This document shows, in pieces, positions 11,126 to 23,000 of a stretch of 50,784 nt of DNA (the stretch's first letter is position 1; the number at the start of each line of letters is the position of its first letter). The notes under the pieces were generated by a model. That model had not been told where the DNA came from, ran no database searches, and saw only the letters and a program-made list of their open reading frames with translations. The translations under genes were made by a program, and so were the position numbers. Source of the stretch: Vitrella brassicaformis. Lineage: Eukaryota; Sar; Vitrellaceae. The DNA is taken from contig CDMY01000506.1 of NCBI GenBank assembly GCA_001179505.1, forward strand, positions 4,633-55,416. Direction: 5' to 3'.

Positions 11126-12339
11126 TTAACTGCCCTTCGTCGGCACGTCATCATCGTCAGGCACCATCTCTTCCTTCGTCACAAGCAGCCCATACTGCCT
11201 CAGAGCGTCACGCAAGTCCCTCTTGAGGGGCGCCCCACTCGCCTCCAGCCACGCACCATATGTCTGCATGGCTGCCTCCTCACACCGCCGCACGTCCTCA
11301 GTGCACCGCTCAAGCAATCTCGCCTCGTCGGAGCCATCAACGCCACTCGACTGTGTGTCGTGTCTTTGCTGGCTGCACTCGACCAGGATCTGGAAGCTCT
11401 CTGGGGCGACAGCTGAAAAGCTCTCGTGCCAGTAGTGCCGGTTGGCCGTGTCAAGCGGGTTGCCGTGGGCCTGATTGATGATCGATACACAAATGGATGC
11501 GGCACGGGTAGGGTGTCATCTGCATTGCTGTACTGTCCTGTTTCGTCACCTTGCGCCTCTCCAGCTCTTCAATCACTGTGGCCAGCCTCGACGCCCCTCG
11601 GGCATCCTCAGACACGAACCTCTGTGCGCGTGGATGAGACACACCATATCCAATCAATGACAGCAGTACAGCAAGTGGTTGTTGGTTGGTGGGTTTTGGC
11701 TACCTGCACGTCAGCTATCCAGGGCTCCACATCTTCCTCGGCCACTCTACGCGACACACGCAGCAGCTGCTCGTTGTCATCGCCGGCAGCCTCGATTTCT
11801 ACATCCTCAGCACAAGCAAAGCATATGACGCCTAGGCATCATCGCATTCTTGCCCTGCACACCCACCTTTCGGCCTCAGTGTGAGTGCGCAGCAAAGGAA
11901 GAACCTAAACCCAGGAGCATGAAGCAAAGCAAGGTTGATGGTGAAAATCAAAGACAAACAGGTGTGGCACAGACATACTCGCCCAGGGCGGCCTCCGCCT
12001 TCTCGTTGACCACAAAGCCATGAGTCTTGAAGTCCTGCTCACAGCCAGACAAGCTAGGTGCGTTGCGTCCTCCTGGCCCCTGTATGCGTGCATTCATCTG
12101 ACCTTCTCGTCGACGGCATTCAAGACTACATTGTACAGCGGAAGGCACGGCTTGAGCCTCTGGAGCATCGGAAAATGGACATCTTGGCATCTCTGCATCC
12201 ACTGGGGCCTCCGCAACAGCTGTGAGCAGTGACGAGCACCTGAACAGCACACAGCATCAGATCTGCTTCATCCACGTGCCTGTTTTGCAGAGATCTGTCC
12301 AGGTTCATACATACATGCAAGTGCCAGCCATTCCGCCAT
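11126..12339 (-). CDS. unrecognised protein, about 7 exons, about 250 aa
   Basis: Read from the ATG with complement at 12337-12339 (MAEWLALA), through a 76-nt intron, to ARHCSQLLRRPQWMQRCQD. Next come PMLQRLKPCLPLYNVVLNAV, DFKTHGFVVNEKAEAALGE and a short exon FFLCCALTLRPK. Then IEAAGDDNEQLLRVSRRVAE, FVSEDARGASRLATVIEELE and a last exon ending in an acidic tail (PDDDDVPTKGS) at 11126. Each join is in phase with GT/AG sites. The protein is helix-rich and soluble-looking, with no signal peptide or membrane span. I recognise no domain. The start lies 118 bp from the divergently read FMRP-like gene, so the two may be co-regulated (inference). Confidence 0.6.
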
Positions 12340-12457
12340 TCCCCCTCACAGCAAAGCTCGCCAATTATAAGCTCGCATTCGGAGCTGCGGCAGAAAATTG
12401 ACGAGGCTTCAAAATCTGCAGCTTCACCGTCATCTGTTTGCTGACCGATCTCCCCTC
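12340..12457. promoter_or_regulatory. short head-to-head intergenic region
   Basis: 118 bp between the ATGs of the unknown gene (-) and the FMRP-like gene (+). It must hold both 5' leaders and any promoter. No clear core-promoter motif was seen. Confidence 0.4.
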
Positions 12458-14416
12458 ATGCATCCGTCAAGCGAAAGCCCTGATGTTGTCGCCGCGAATG
12501 GCGGCCACTCAAGCGTCCCTGCGGCCGAGCCCGATGCCCTGTCGCCGTGTCCGAACGTGGAGGCGAGGTTCGACGACCGCCCCTGCTGGTACCCGGGTGA
12601 GGTGATGGACATCCCGGTGTTCGCCAAGGACGATGACCCGGTGCCCGTGAGGTTTGAGGACGGCGGGGAGAGGAGCGTGCCTCTCAAGTGGATCAGGAGG
12701 GCACCCGTCAGCATGCCAGACCCCGCGTGGTACGATCATACACTGACTGCATCACTCACGCAGGCAGCGGATTGTGTTTGTGTTTGTGTTTCTCTGACTG
12801 TCTGTGTGTCAGGGCGCCCCAGAGTGGCGAGAGGGTGGAGGTGTATTTCGCGGCCACATCGGACGCTCCCCGTCACTGGATGACGGGTATCATCTCGCAT
12901 GTCGAGGAGGGCTTCCACTTCATCAACTTCCCGCCCCACAGTGGGGAGCACTGCCAGCAGATGATCTTCGAGAAGGAGCACCTGCGGCCCGTCTACGAGG
13001 AGTCGCCCATCGACCTCACCAAGCTCAGCAGGCACCTCCAGCCCCTGCCAACAGAGCTACACAACTGGGCCGTGTCAGCCGATGGCCGCGCCTGCTTCCT
13101 GCAGGTGAGGGAGCAGGCGGCCCTGCTGCAGATCCAAGTGAGGGACGGCGACAAGCTCCTGCTGCTGGGCACCACCGAGGCAATCAAGCGGGCGGAGCTC
13201 ATGCTCAAGGTGCACATCAAGCACCAGAAGGAGATACAGGTGTTCCAGGAGCGACGCGAGCGGCGGCTGAAACTCCTCGAGGAGCGTCGCGTCAAGTACG
13301 AGTCGAGCCTGACCTGTGAGTTCGAGGCCGACCAGAGCGTCGTGGGCGTCATGATCGGCAAGTCGGGAGAGAACCTCGCTCGCATCTCAAAGCAATTCGG
13401 GGTAAGGAAGGAAAGCAGCGGACAACAACACACTCATGACTGTGTAACTGTACTGCATGGCTGTCAGGTCGAGATTCGTGTGTTGCCGGCTGGTGCTGAG
13501 GGCAGCACGCACCGCATCGTGCGCATCTTCGGTGAGTCCAACGACAGTGTGCAGGCGGCCCGACAGGAGCTCGAGTACCTCTCGCACTCGTACCCCGTCG
13601 AGCGCAACATCTGGCACTGGATGCTCAACCAACAGGGGGTCTCTACCAACGACCTCAAGCGGAAAACGGGCGTCAAACAGGCCACGTACGTCACGAAATG
13701 CGACAGAGGGGAAGGCACAGAGAGATCATTCGCTGAGCGGTCGCTTGTATGAGTGTGTGCAGGTATGACGATGCCCAGCAGTGCGTGGTGCTTCAGGGCA
13801 AGAAGGCCGCCATCGACGACGCCATAATGCTACTCGACAGCCACAAGGAATACTTCATGGTCAGATACAGACATACATACATCAACACGCGGGACATGTG
13901 TCGACCCTGCAGGTGTATGAGAACATGAACAAAGAGAGCGAGGAAATCCAGCACAGATTCGAAGACGTAGGCACCAACAGCCACAGCTAGCAATCCAATC
14001 CCACTGCTTCCGTCCTTGTTGATCAGCTTGAGGTGCGTGCGGGCCCCCGGGGCGGTCCCCGTGGCCCTCGCGGCGGTCGGGGCGGCAGGGGGCGAGGTCT
14101 CCCCGAGCCAGGCGGCAGCGACGCAAGTGCTGACGCGGACAGAGGGGGGGCCAACCCAGAACACGGACATGGGAGGGGTAAGGAGATAGACACCACACAG
14201 AGAGGAGCCATACAACCATTGATCGACACCCTGTCTGAGTGGATGGGCATGACACGTGCAGGTGGCCCTCCCCGTGGCGGTCGTGGCGGCCCTCACTACG
14301 GCCCCAACCAGCTGCCGCTGAGAGGGGGAGGTGGACGGGGGAGGGGCGGGCCGCCGAGGGGCGGACACAGAGGCAGGGGGAGCAACGGCATGATGACGGC
14401 AGAAGGGGCAGCATGA
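12458..14416 (+). CDS. FMRP/FXR-like RNA-binding protein (tandem Agenet, KH, RGG), 511 aa
   Basis: Exons: 12458-12729, 12813-13401, 13468-13685, 13763-13859, 13913-13966, 14027-14177 and 14262-14416; phases all agree. Domain order matches the animal FMR1/FXR family. Agenet/Tudor 1 is at about 20-85 (VEARFDDRPCWYPGEVMDIP, PVRFEDGGERSVPLKWI). Agenet/Tudor 2 is at about 95-150 (GERVEVYFAATSDAPRHWMT). A helix-rich bridge follows (LMLKVHIKHQKEIQVFQERR), similar in placement to the 'LL.YHL.YLKEV.QLRLER' segment. KH1 has an intact GxxG loop (VMIGKSGEN), then RIFGESNDSVQAARQELEYL and VERNIWHWMLNQQG, which aligns with 'VPRNLVGKVIGKNG'. KH2 has therefore lost its GxxG. The C-terminus is a Gly/Arg RGG box (RGGRGGRGRG and repeats). 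The expected role is mRNA binding and translational or granule control (inference). 12458 is the first ATG in frame. Confidence 0.85.
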
Positions 14417-15086
14417 CTCAGCAAGACTAGACGAGGTGCCGGGTCATGGATCGATCGACTGTTCGGTATTTGTGTGTGCGAGGGCATGGGACGACATTCG
14501 TGCGACGGTTTTGTGCCCGCGAGAATGTGCTTCGTTCACCTGTATAGCGAGAGCTAGATGATAAGGGGAATAGTGCTTGCGATACATACGTCACTCTAAG
14601 TGTCTCTGGGTGGGGAGTCGGCTTTGTCATGTGCGATGTCTGTCTTGTGTGGACATGCATCTATCTCTGCGTGCCGTCTCACTTCTGCTACAAACATTGA
14701 TGCCCGCTGTTCTCACTCATCGACACCCTCTCTTCCCGCCTGTCTGCTTGGCCGCGGACAGGCGGGCCGAGATGGTGGTGGTGGTCGTGTGCAGCAGGCA
14801 TCAAGGCAGAAGGGAGCCTGGCCGCTGGTGACTTCGCAGGAAACTGTGCAATGAGTTCAATGCGTCCGGTCGACACTCTAGCTGGCAAATTGACCGTGCT
14901 GCCGTCTTGAGACTGGGGGCGTCTCAAGAGATTCGCTTCCTCCTTGAGTCGCAATCGGTGAGTCGTAGAGCACGTGTGCTGACGTTAGTGCCGACATGCC
15001 ACTGTCCATTGTCTTTGCTGTGTGTCCGCGCAGGTCACTCCGTGCTTACAATCAGCCGGCTCTGAGTCCCCAATCAGTTGTCCGCA
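14417..15086. other. intergenic
   Basis: 3' flank of the FMRP-like gene and 5' leader of the membrane-protein gene. A GTGAGT...GCGCAG pair at about 14960-15034 could be a 5'UTR intron. No supported coding exon. Confidence 0.4.
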
Positions 15087-15660
15087 ATGAAAGGCTCAAC
15101 GGCGTCGGTATCGCCAATGGTTGGCCCTGGCCGCTCCCCTTCCCTGGAAGCGTGCCTGTGCTACTTACTGCACGCCATCAGCATACTCACCGCCCTGCTC
15201 ATCATCGGCAACGGCCTCCTCGTCATTGTCTGGTACGTGTGGGGCCCCGTGCTCTTCTTCGTCAACTGGGTGGTGGCCGTGGCCCTCCTCTTCTTCGGCG
15301 GCCTCCTACTTGCGGCGGACCTCAAGTGTGTAGAAAGGATGGGCTATTTCCCCTTCCTCTACTCATGTAAGCAGCTGGTGCATCGATGGGATGGTCTCTG
15401 TCTTGCCTGCATACAGTGCGTGTGTGTCGATGTGGTGTCTTGCAGCTGTCGGCCGGGGCCTCTTCATCATTTTGTGCGGCCTGCTGTCGGTCGATCTTTC
15501 GACACTCTTCGGCATCGCTGCTGGTGGCCTGATCACCGTGCTGGGCGTCGTCTACTGCCTTTTGGGCGGGTGCTGGCTGCAGGGCTGCCCCAAGCCGCTG
15601 CTACAGAGGAACGAGCGGGTCATATGTCTCACCACGCACATCAACTTCATCGACTTCTGA
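15087..15660 (+). CDS. COPI-associated/TVP15-like four-helix membrane protein, 164 aa
   Basis: Two exons (15087-15366 and 15446-15660) join in phase. Four hydrophobic helices are evident: AISILTALLIIGNGLLVIVW, VLFFVNWVVAVALLFFGGLL, GRGLFIILCGLLSV, and IAAGGLITVLGVVYCLLGGC. The Y-F-P-F-L-Y-S then GRGLF spacing between helices 2 and 3 is typical of the COPI-associated protein family (PF08507, including yeast TVP15). These are small Golgi membrane proteins linked to vesicle traffic. Length fits the family. The C-terminus (about 30 aa after the last helix) is cytosolic-looking. The ATG at 15087 is the first in the frame. Confidence 0.7.
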
Positions 15661-15856
15661 CCCGAATGCCGGCTCGCTCTCGACAATGTGTGTGTGTCCG
15701 TATGATGCATGGATGCGACTGCATGGCCACCGAGACCGTGTGTATGGACTGTGATCCCTTCTCATTCCATCGATTGCGGGTCTTTCCAGAATGTATCTCC
15801 CCCTCCATGCCTCCACGCAGCACTGGGGGCCCCTCCGGTGCATATGAATCGATTCT

Positions 15857-18800
15857 CTATGCCAAAACGAGCCCATCGTCGCTGAGACATTGCCTCACCT
15901 TGTCCATCAACTCACGTAGGCGCACAACATCTACACCCTCCCCCGCACCGCCCCTGTCTACCCGCCAGCAGAACCTCGTCGCAAACAGTACGACAAACTC
16001 CAGGTCTGAACTGGGACCACCATCCAAAAGAAGGCCGCTCTCATCATCTCCCCTGCCGCCCTTTGCTGCCTTGCCCCCAGGGAAGAGCGGTGTCCATGTC
16101 TGTCTCACTTTGGTGTCCGTATGGTCTGCGTGGGGCAGGTCTCTCTTTTTGAGCGACTGCATAATGGTGCGGAAAGCGGGCAGGGGGACTGCCGTGATGG
16201 GCGGTGGGGCGGGCAGTTTGTTAAGACGTGTCTCAATCGCTGCTTGGAGGCCCATCTGGAAGTAGCGTGCCAGGCGATGGCTGAGGATGATCCAGCGATA
16301 GAGGGGATACTGCAAATAGACACATTCAGAGGGGTGTCTAGTCCGGCATCCAGCGATCGATATCTCTTCCTATTGAGCCTTACCAGTTTCATATTGATCT
16401 TCTCGGTGTCCACCTTGGTTTGCAGTTCCTTCAGCTGGGCCTCACTCGGCCATCCAGTCCTGACCCGCGCTATCACCTCCGCCTCAAAGGCAGCCAGCTC
16501 ATCACTGGAGGGGGCCCGAAACACACTCTCGGACAGCCCCGCTGCTGCTGCCGTCGGGATGCTCCTGATTGGCCTTGCACGCTGCTGCTGGTGTGACTGG
16601 TAGCGCCGCTCGATGGTCCTGACGGCGGCCTTCTGCTTTTGTTGTTGTCTCCTGGCCAGCATGCCTCTGGCGTGTCGCTGCAGCTTGATGGCTTCCTTCT
16701 CTTGATGCTTGTGAGTGCGGCGGTCGGCCTGCTGTGTCTTGATGCTGCGCATGTCCCTGCGGCGCAGATAGGCTCCCTGGATGAGCCGACAGCTGCATGC
16801 AAATACGGATGGAAGAGGGAGATAGGTCCGTGGCACTCAGGCTATGTCATGTCTCACCTCTTCTCTCGTCGCCTGCGCCTAAACAAAAACTGCAGCGGTC
16901 GGTTGAACAAACGAAGCGAGAAAGTGCATGGGTGTGGGGTGTGTGGTGTCTTGATGTTTGCGTGCCTGGAGTCTGAGTATGAGTACCAGCTGCTTTGCGG
17001 CATTGCGCTTCTGTCTGTGATGGGCCGTCCTCCGCCAGTGCCGCTGCAAGCGACTCGCGGCCTGCATGATCGATCCATTATCCATAGCTATGCAGGAAAG
17101 CAACCCTCTATCGGATACTGTCTCACTGACTTGGTTGCTCCTCTTCATCAGCTCGGCGCTTCTTTTGCGGCCCTCATCGAGTTCACGCTGCAGACTGCAC
17201 ACACAAGAAGGTCTGAGTCAATTACCGACCAACCAGGACTGAACTGTTTGCAAAGATGCTCACGTTTCAACTCTTGCAGCCGCCTCAGCTCTCGTCTGGC
17301 TGTAGCCTACACGCGCATCGGCCTGCACAGAAAGCAGAGCGTCTTCTTTCTCCTATATGTGATAGCGCTTCTTACGCTTCTGCTCATCTCTTCCTGCAGC
17401 TGCCTTAGTTCTTGGAGTCTCTTCCTCTCGGCCTCAAGCAGCTCCACACTGGTAACATAAGAAGTGCCTGATAGCAGAAACACACGCGTTGGCACGTATG
17501 TGCCGTTTTGTCTCACGAGGTGTAACTACTGGCTAACGCACCGACATTTCGTTCCTCCTTGCCGACCTCCCGGACTGCCTCGCGCAGCTCAGACACCTCA
17601 GCGTCCTTAGCCGCAAGCTGCCGACCCGTCGTGGGAAGAAGTTCATCGAATCTCGATTGATTCTCCCATAGCATACCTCTTTTCTCTCGACGTGGATGAA
17701 ATCACGGTGAAGTGCAGCACGCTGCTCACGCACATTACGAAGGTCCGACGGCTGAAGGACAGAGGAGTCCATACGAATGATCCGTGTCCCTCTAGGTCCC
17801 AACACGGATACCTGTATATGGTCTGGCGGCTTGTTGATTCCCCATGAGCGGACCATGCTCGGATCGAGAAGGTGGACAACAGGCGTCCACCCACACTGGC
17901 CATCAAGGAGCTGACGCACCAACGATCGATCAGGATGAGCAAATGATTGCCCTATAAATTGTTTCCTACGGCGCATCTGGCATCGTATAGGGTGAGAGCT
18001 AGCTGTGAGGCGTCAGCCAGAGAGTGCAGCTCGGGCACAGTGTACCGCTGAGTGACAATGACACGGCAACACACACGCACAGTGAGAATACCGCATGTGT
18101 GGATTATCACCTTCATCTCCAAGTGCCCTCTGCGGATGGAGGCCTCAACTTGCTTCACAGACACACGAAACAAGAGACACATCAATCTCCATTGAATAGA
18201 GGAGTACGGTGTTCCCTCACCTGTCTCCTTTTCTCATCCGTCGGCATGGCCTTCAATGCTCTCAGCCAGCAATCAAGCCCATCGGCCCGCCGCCTCTGCA
18301 AGCATGTCTGCAGGTGCCGCATTAGCAGCGTGCGATCGAGAGCTGTGAGGATGCCGGAGGGCTGGATGGCATGGACAATGTGGATCAAGGCACTGGCCGG
18401 GATGACAGGCGACTTCAGTGCGAGAAGGTCGTCGAATTGGTGGGAGACTTCTGCGTATTCCTGTGAGCCCATGCACTGTTGGCAGATGCATGAGACATCC
18501 AGTCATTCAGGACACCAACACGTCTGCTCGACTTGATACCTGCACACACACACCTGCACGTGTCTGTCCAGGATTCCACCCAGCGCCATCAGGTGTGCCT
18601 TGACATCTGAATCGATGTATGAAGGACCTCTGCCCTCCGACATGGCCCCTGCAAGAAAGAGGAGAAAGTGTCTGTGTCTTGCAGGTCACAGGCTGCCTAC
18701 TCGCCGTTGCGGCGTGGCTGAGATCGTGGCGCGGCTTCCTGGGCGAGGACGGCAGTGAGACGGACGGTCGGTGGAGGAGAGTCAGGAACTGCTGCATCAG

Positions 18801-19939
18801 GGCATCCTCACGACTCCTGGCCGCACACACACATCCACATGAGACGCGAGCCGCACCATGAAGCACAGAATGTTTTTTCAGTACTTGAGCTGTCGTCTTC
18901 GTTTCTCCATGAGTCTACACTCATCTTCTATTACCTCTGCCTCATGTTCGCAGCGCTCCATAGCACCCTGACCAACGCCAAACACCACACCAATCAATAG
19001 ATACTCTCAATCTTGTCTGCCATACCTACCTCCATGTCTTCTTTGCTGGGCCCGAGCCGCTCCACCAGTCTGGGCTTTGGGAGGCCTGGCGGCAAAGGCC
19101 CCTCTTTGCCCGTCAGCCGCCGCACGTGCTCCACGCCGGGCGGCACACGGCCACTGTACATGTACACATCAGCCTTGGACAGCTCGGGGGCCACGCGAGT
19201 CAGCTTGTCGGCTCGAAATATTGGAGTGCCTGCTCGCTGGGGCGAGGCTGTTGTCGGCCGACCTCTTGTAGTGGACAGGGGACGGCTGCGTGGTGCGGGC
19301 AGAGATGGATGGATCGCATTGTAATGTTTGACTTTCTCGTCGGTCTCACCTGCTGGTTACGGCAGCAGGTGGAGTGGTGGGCCTCGTGGCGGCCAAAGGC
19401 GACGGCGTCGTCTGGGCAGTCCGGCACAATGCCTGCAGATGCAGATCAGAACAAAGAATCAGCATGATGCTCATCTGATACATGCATGGGAGATTGCTTA
19501 CCTTTTTGTGGAGAGTATCCCTTACTGAATACTCTTCGTCGAGAGCACGCTTCGACCACTCAAGACGTCCTCTTTTGGTCCTCTCGAGCCCCCCCTCGCC
19601 CTCGATAGGCCTTATTGGTCCCTTATAGAACTGCACAAGGCTCATGGGCCGCAGGCCGTCCTTCTTCCGTCGTGCCGGCACTTTACTCTTAGTCTTGACA
19701 GGATTCTTAATGGCCAGGCGCCCCCCTCTTGCCTTTGGTGGAGCATTGATCGTCTCCGGCAGGGTGGGAATCTCAAGTGTGCGCACTGTTGGTGGCTCAG
19801 ATTGCTCCCCCTGCGTGAATGGGCTGCGATCTGCCGTGCCAAGAGTGACCACTGACGGGCTCGGTGAGGCGCTTGGGGCGCCCGGGGGTGGAGCTGCCAC
19901 TCGAACATGGTCATCATACATGTCCTCAAAGTCAGCCAT
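15857..19939 (-). CDS. IQ-motif and coiled-coil protein, about 20 exons
   Basis: Starts at the ATG with complement at 19937-19939 (MADFEDMYDDHV). Exon 1 is 19502-19939 and exon 2 is 19350-19432. Further exons include RADKLTRVAPELSKADVYMY, a coiled coil EVIEDECRLMEKRRRQLKY, SREDALMQQFLTLLHRP, a helical block around 18190-18470 (LMRHLQTCLQRRRADGLDCW), and RYTVPELHSLADASQLALTL. More coiled coils follow (AERKRLQELRQLQEEMSRS). At least two IQ-like calmodulin-binding motifs are present (IMQAASRLQRHWRRTAHHRQ; IKLQRHARGMLARRQ). The C-terminal exons (YPLYRWIILSHRLARYFQMG onward) end at a TAG whose complement is 15857-15859. Exact joins in the middle are approximate. The N-terminus is low-complexity Pro/Ser. 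The start faces DNAAF5 across 73 bp, which with the IQ/coiled-coil make-up suggests a ciliary or cytoskeletal protein (inference). Confidence 0.65.
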
Positions 19940-20012
19940 TGCGCCGAAGGGAGGGGAAAAACTCGAAGCTTGCGAGACGCGTCTCAGGCCCCCACGCCCC
20001 CTGAACTCAGAG
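19940..20012. promoter_or_regulatory. 73-bp bidirectional intergenic region
   Basis: Separates the ATGs of the IQ/coiled-coil gene (-) and DNAAF5 (+). Transcription starts must overlap or lie inside the opposite coding region. No TATA-like box is seen. Confidence 0.5.
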
Positions 20013-23000
20013 ATGGCTTCCTCTGCATCTGTTGAGGACATCTGGCAACAGATGAAAGCAGCCAATGACACCACACTCAAACAGATCTCCGCACACCAGC
20101 ACAGAGCCCCGACAAAGAAGGATACCGCGTTCAACTTCGGCAAGGCGCCGGCGAAGGGCAGCAAGAAGCGGCTGGACAGCTCCCTCGGCTTCCTCAAAGA
20201 GCTGTCGACCACACTGAAGCCCATCCAGCGGCCAGCGAATGAGCCGGGGGAGCTGGCCCTGCCTCCTCAGGCTGCCAGTGACGGCATCTGTTGTCACCCC
20301 GACCCGTCTGATGTGGTGGAGAGGCCGCTCGGGGGAGATGTGTATCCGCTGCACGACAACGAGGTATGCATGCACGCAGCTCCCATTGGAAAATGAGCGT
20401 GCGTATGTGTCTGTGTGTTGGTGTGTCAGCGTTTCCTCTTCCACCTGCGTCGTGATCTGAATGTCCTTCTGGAGGAGCCCGGGATGCCCGCACGGCTGGA
20501 AGCGATAGGGCGCATACACAGGGCCCTCTTGCTGGAAAGACAGCAGATACAGACAAGTGACCTCGGGCAAATGCCTGTGTGTCTGTCTGTCTGCCTGTCT
20601 GCACATCGATTCCACCCCAATTGATTTGATGGGCGCATGGCATGCAGGTGTGTATGAGGGTTTGGCTGACGTAGTGCGCCGTGCTCTGCTGCGTGGCTTC
20701 TCTGACAAGTCCGAGAAGATCCGCGAGCTCGCCATTCAAACATTCACCGCGTGAGTCAGATGATGGTGCCGCACTATCCCCCGATGGACACTCGTTGCCT
20801 GTTCTGTTTGTGTGAGTGGATGCAGCGTCCTTGAGGGGTGTGAGGATATCGAACCATCCCTGGCACACATATACCCTGGTGAGACGGGCTGAGCCGATTT
20901 CATGCTACTTGTCCACGGAATATTTTTGATATGGGCTGTGATGCAGTGTTGATTGCTCGTCTCGGGTCGGAGGATATTGACGGGTGAGTACCAGGTGTGC
21001 ATCCACCGATACACGTCCCTGTCATGTGTGTGTGTGTGTGTGTGTGTGTGCAGGATGGCCCACTTGCCTGAGGTGCTCCGCCCCGTCAAAGAGCAAAAGC
21101 CACAACAGGTCAGATGTCATTCGTGTGTATGCGTGAATCCATGTGTGTCTGTCTGTCTGTCTCTGTGTGTGTGTGTGTGTGCAGGTCCGCCCCATTGAAG
21201 AGAGCGAGGAGGTGAGATTGGAGCTGTTCAACTTCATGCAAGTCGTCATCGCACGATCCACACAAGACGAGGTGTGCGCATGGGAACATGCCGGCATTCC
21301 TCCCAGTATGACTGACACATGTCTGTCTGTTAGGTGTTGCAATATTTGGATGAGATCACCGGCCTCCTTCGGTCGGGCGCAATGGACCCTTTCGACGGCG
21401 TCAAACTCAAAGTCCGCAACCAGCCATTACAGCCAGCACACACACACAGAGAGACAGAGAGAACTCCACTTCCCATGTTTTCTTTGTTTGTCACCAGGCA
21501 TGTGAGTTGATGCGTGTGTTTTGCTACCAGTACCACCCCATTCTGCTGCACTTCGCCGAGCCCATGGGGCGGTCGCTGACATCGTGCCTCGTCCACCAGC
21601 ACGGCAGAGTGCGCATGGCCGCTCTCGACACCTTGACGGCCGTGCTCTTCTGCGGTAAGGAGACTGCGACTGAGACATGCATGCTCTTGCGTTATGACGA
21701 TCGATGATGCGTTCTTGGCGGTCCCCTTAAGGTGCGTGGAAGTACAACAATGAGATATTTGAGGTGCTCATCGGCCACCAGGACGAGAACGTGGTGCCCG
21801 TCAAGGCATTCTACGAGGCATACACAACGGTCAGATGGCAGCTCAGCGGCGCCCGACAGACCAGACCACCATCTGTGTGTGTGATTGGATTGTGTGTGCA
21901 GATGAATTACTTTGCCAAGTTGGTTGACGACCGCTCATCGGTGGTGCGGCGTCACTTCTACGAGACGCTCATCTACTGGCTGCACAAGCTGCCCGACAGG
22001 GTGGACCACGAGCCGCGCATCTTCCCCTACGCCATGTCGGGCCTATTCGACGAAAATGACACCATACAGGTACAAAGGAAGGCACTCACGGATGGATGGA
22101 TGGATGGATGGCATACCAGGGTCACCTCACAAGGCATTGATTGCTGTCTGTCTTTGACGACCATCCCTATCAGTTGTGTATGTACCATATGTTGGAGAAG
22201 TGCGGAGAGCTCTATGAGGTGGAGAAAAAGGCAGACCTCAGGTAGGTAGGTATCCATGGCGCTCTCGTCAGTCACAAAGACAGCGTGTCGTGCACAGCAC
22301 GTAATCAATCGAGGGAAGGAATGTCATTCATGTATGTATGTATGGATGGGTGCCCCCAGGGAGATGCGTCAGCTGGGCTTCCACCCCCCATGGACATATG
22401 ACGTACGTAACGTACACCTGACGCACAAACCCATCACACCACCCATGCACCATTTCCGTGCTCCTTCCTCCTCAGGACCGTGTGTCCCTCCCCTTCCCTC
22501 TCGGTGCACGTCTCCGCCTTCCTGGCAGCACTGACAGCCCTCCCACCCCCACCACCACACCTTCCCCGCTGCCCTCTCACTCCCCCATCCAAGAGCTTTT
22601 GGGGGAGGGCTGGGAACCCCCGGCCACCACGCCCCGCCGTCCCAGGCTGGGGTCGCGCTGCTGGGTCAAGACGCACTTTCGCCGGATCGCCAAGGCGCTG
22701 TTCAAGGAGGTGCTGGACTTCAGGGAAGGTCAGTGAGCGGGGGAGTTCGGGGGGTGGAAAAGGGGCGTCAATAGTGTACGGTCGTTCCATGTAGCGACGG
22801 CTATGCGGTCTGCGCAGCTGCTGTGTGTGTGCCTGCCCTACATCGAGGAATCGGTCACGGAATACATGGTACTCTACACCATTCAGATGCCTTGTCGTGC
22901 GTCAGTCGCATGTTCGTCCATATTTCCCGTCTTCTTGTTCACGTGTGTCGTTCTGTGTGGCGTCCCACTCTGCCCGCAGGACGGTTTGTTCTCCTTGTGC

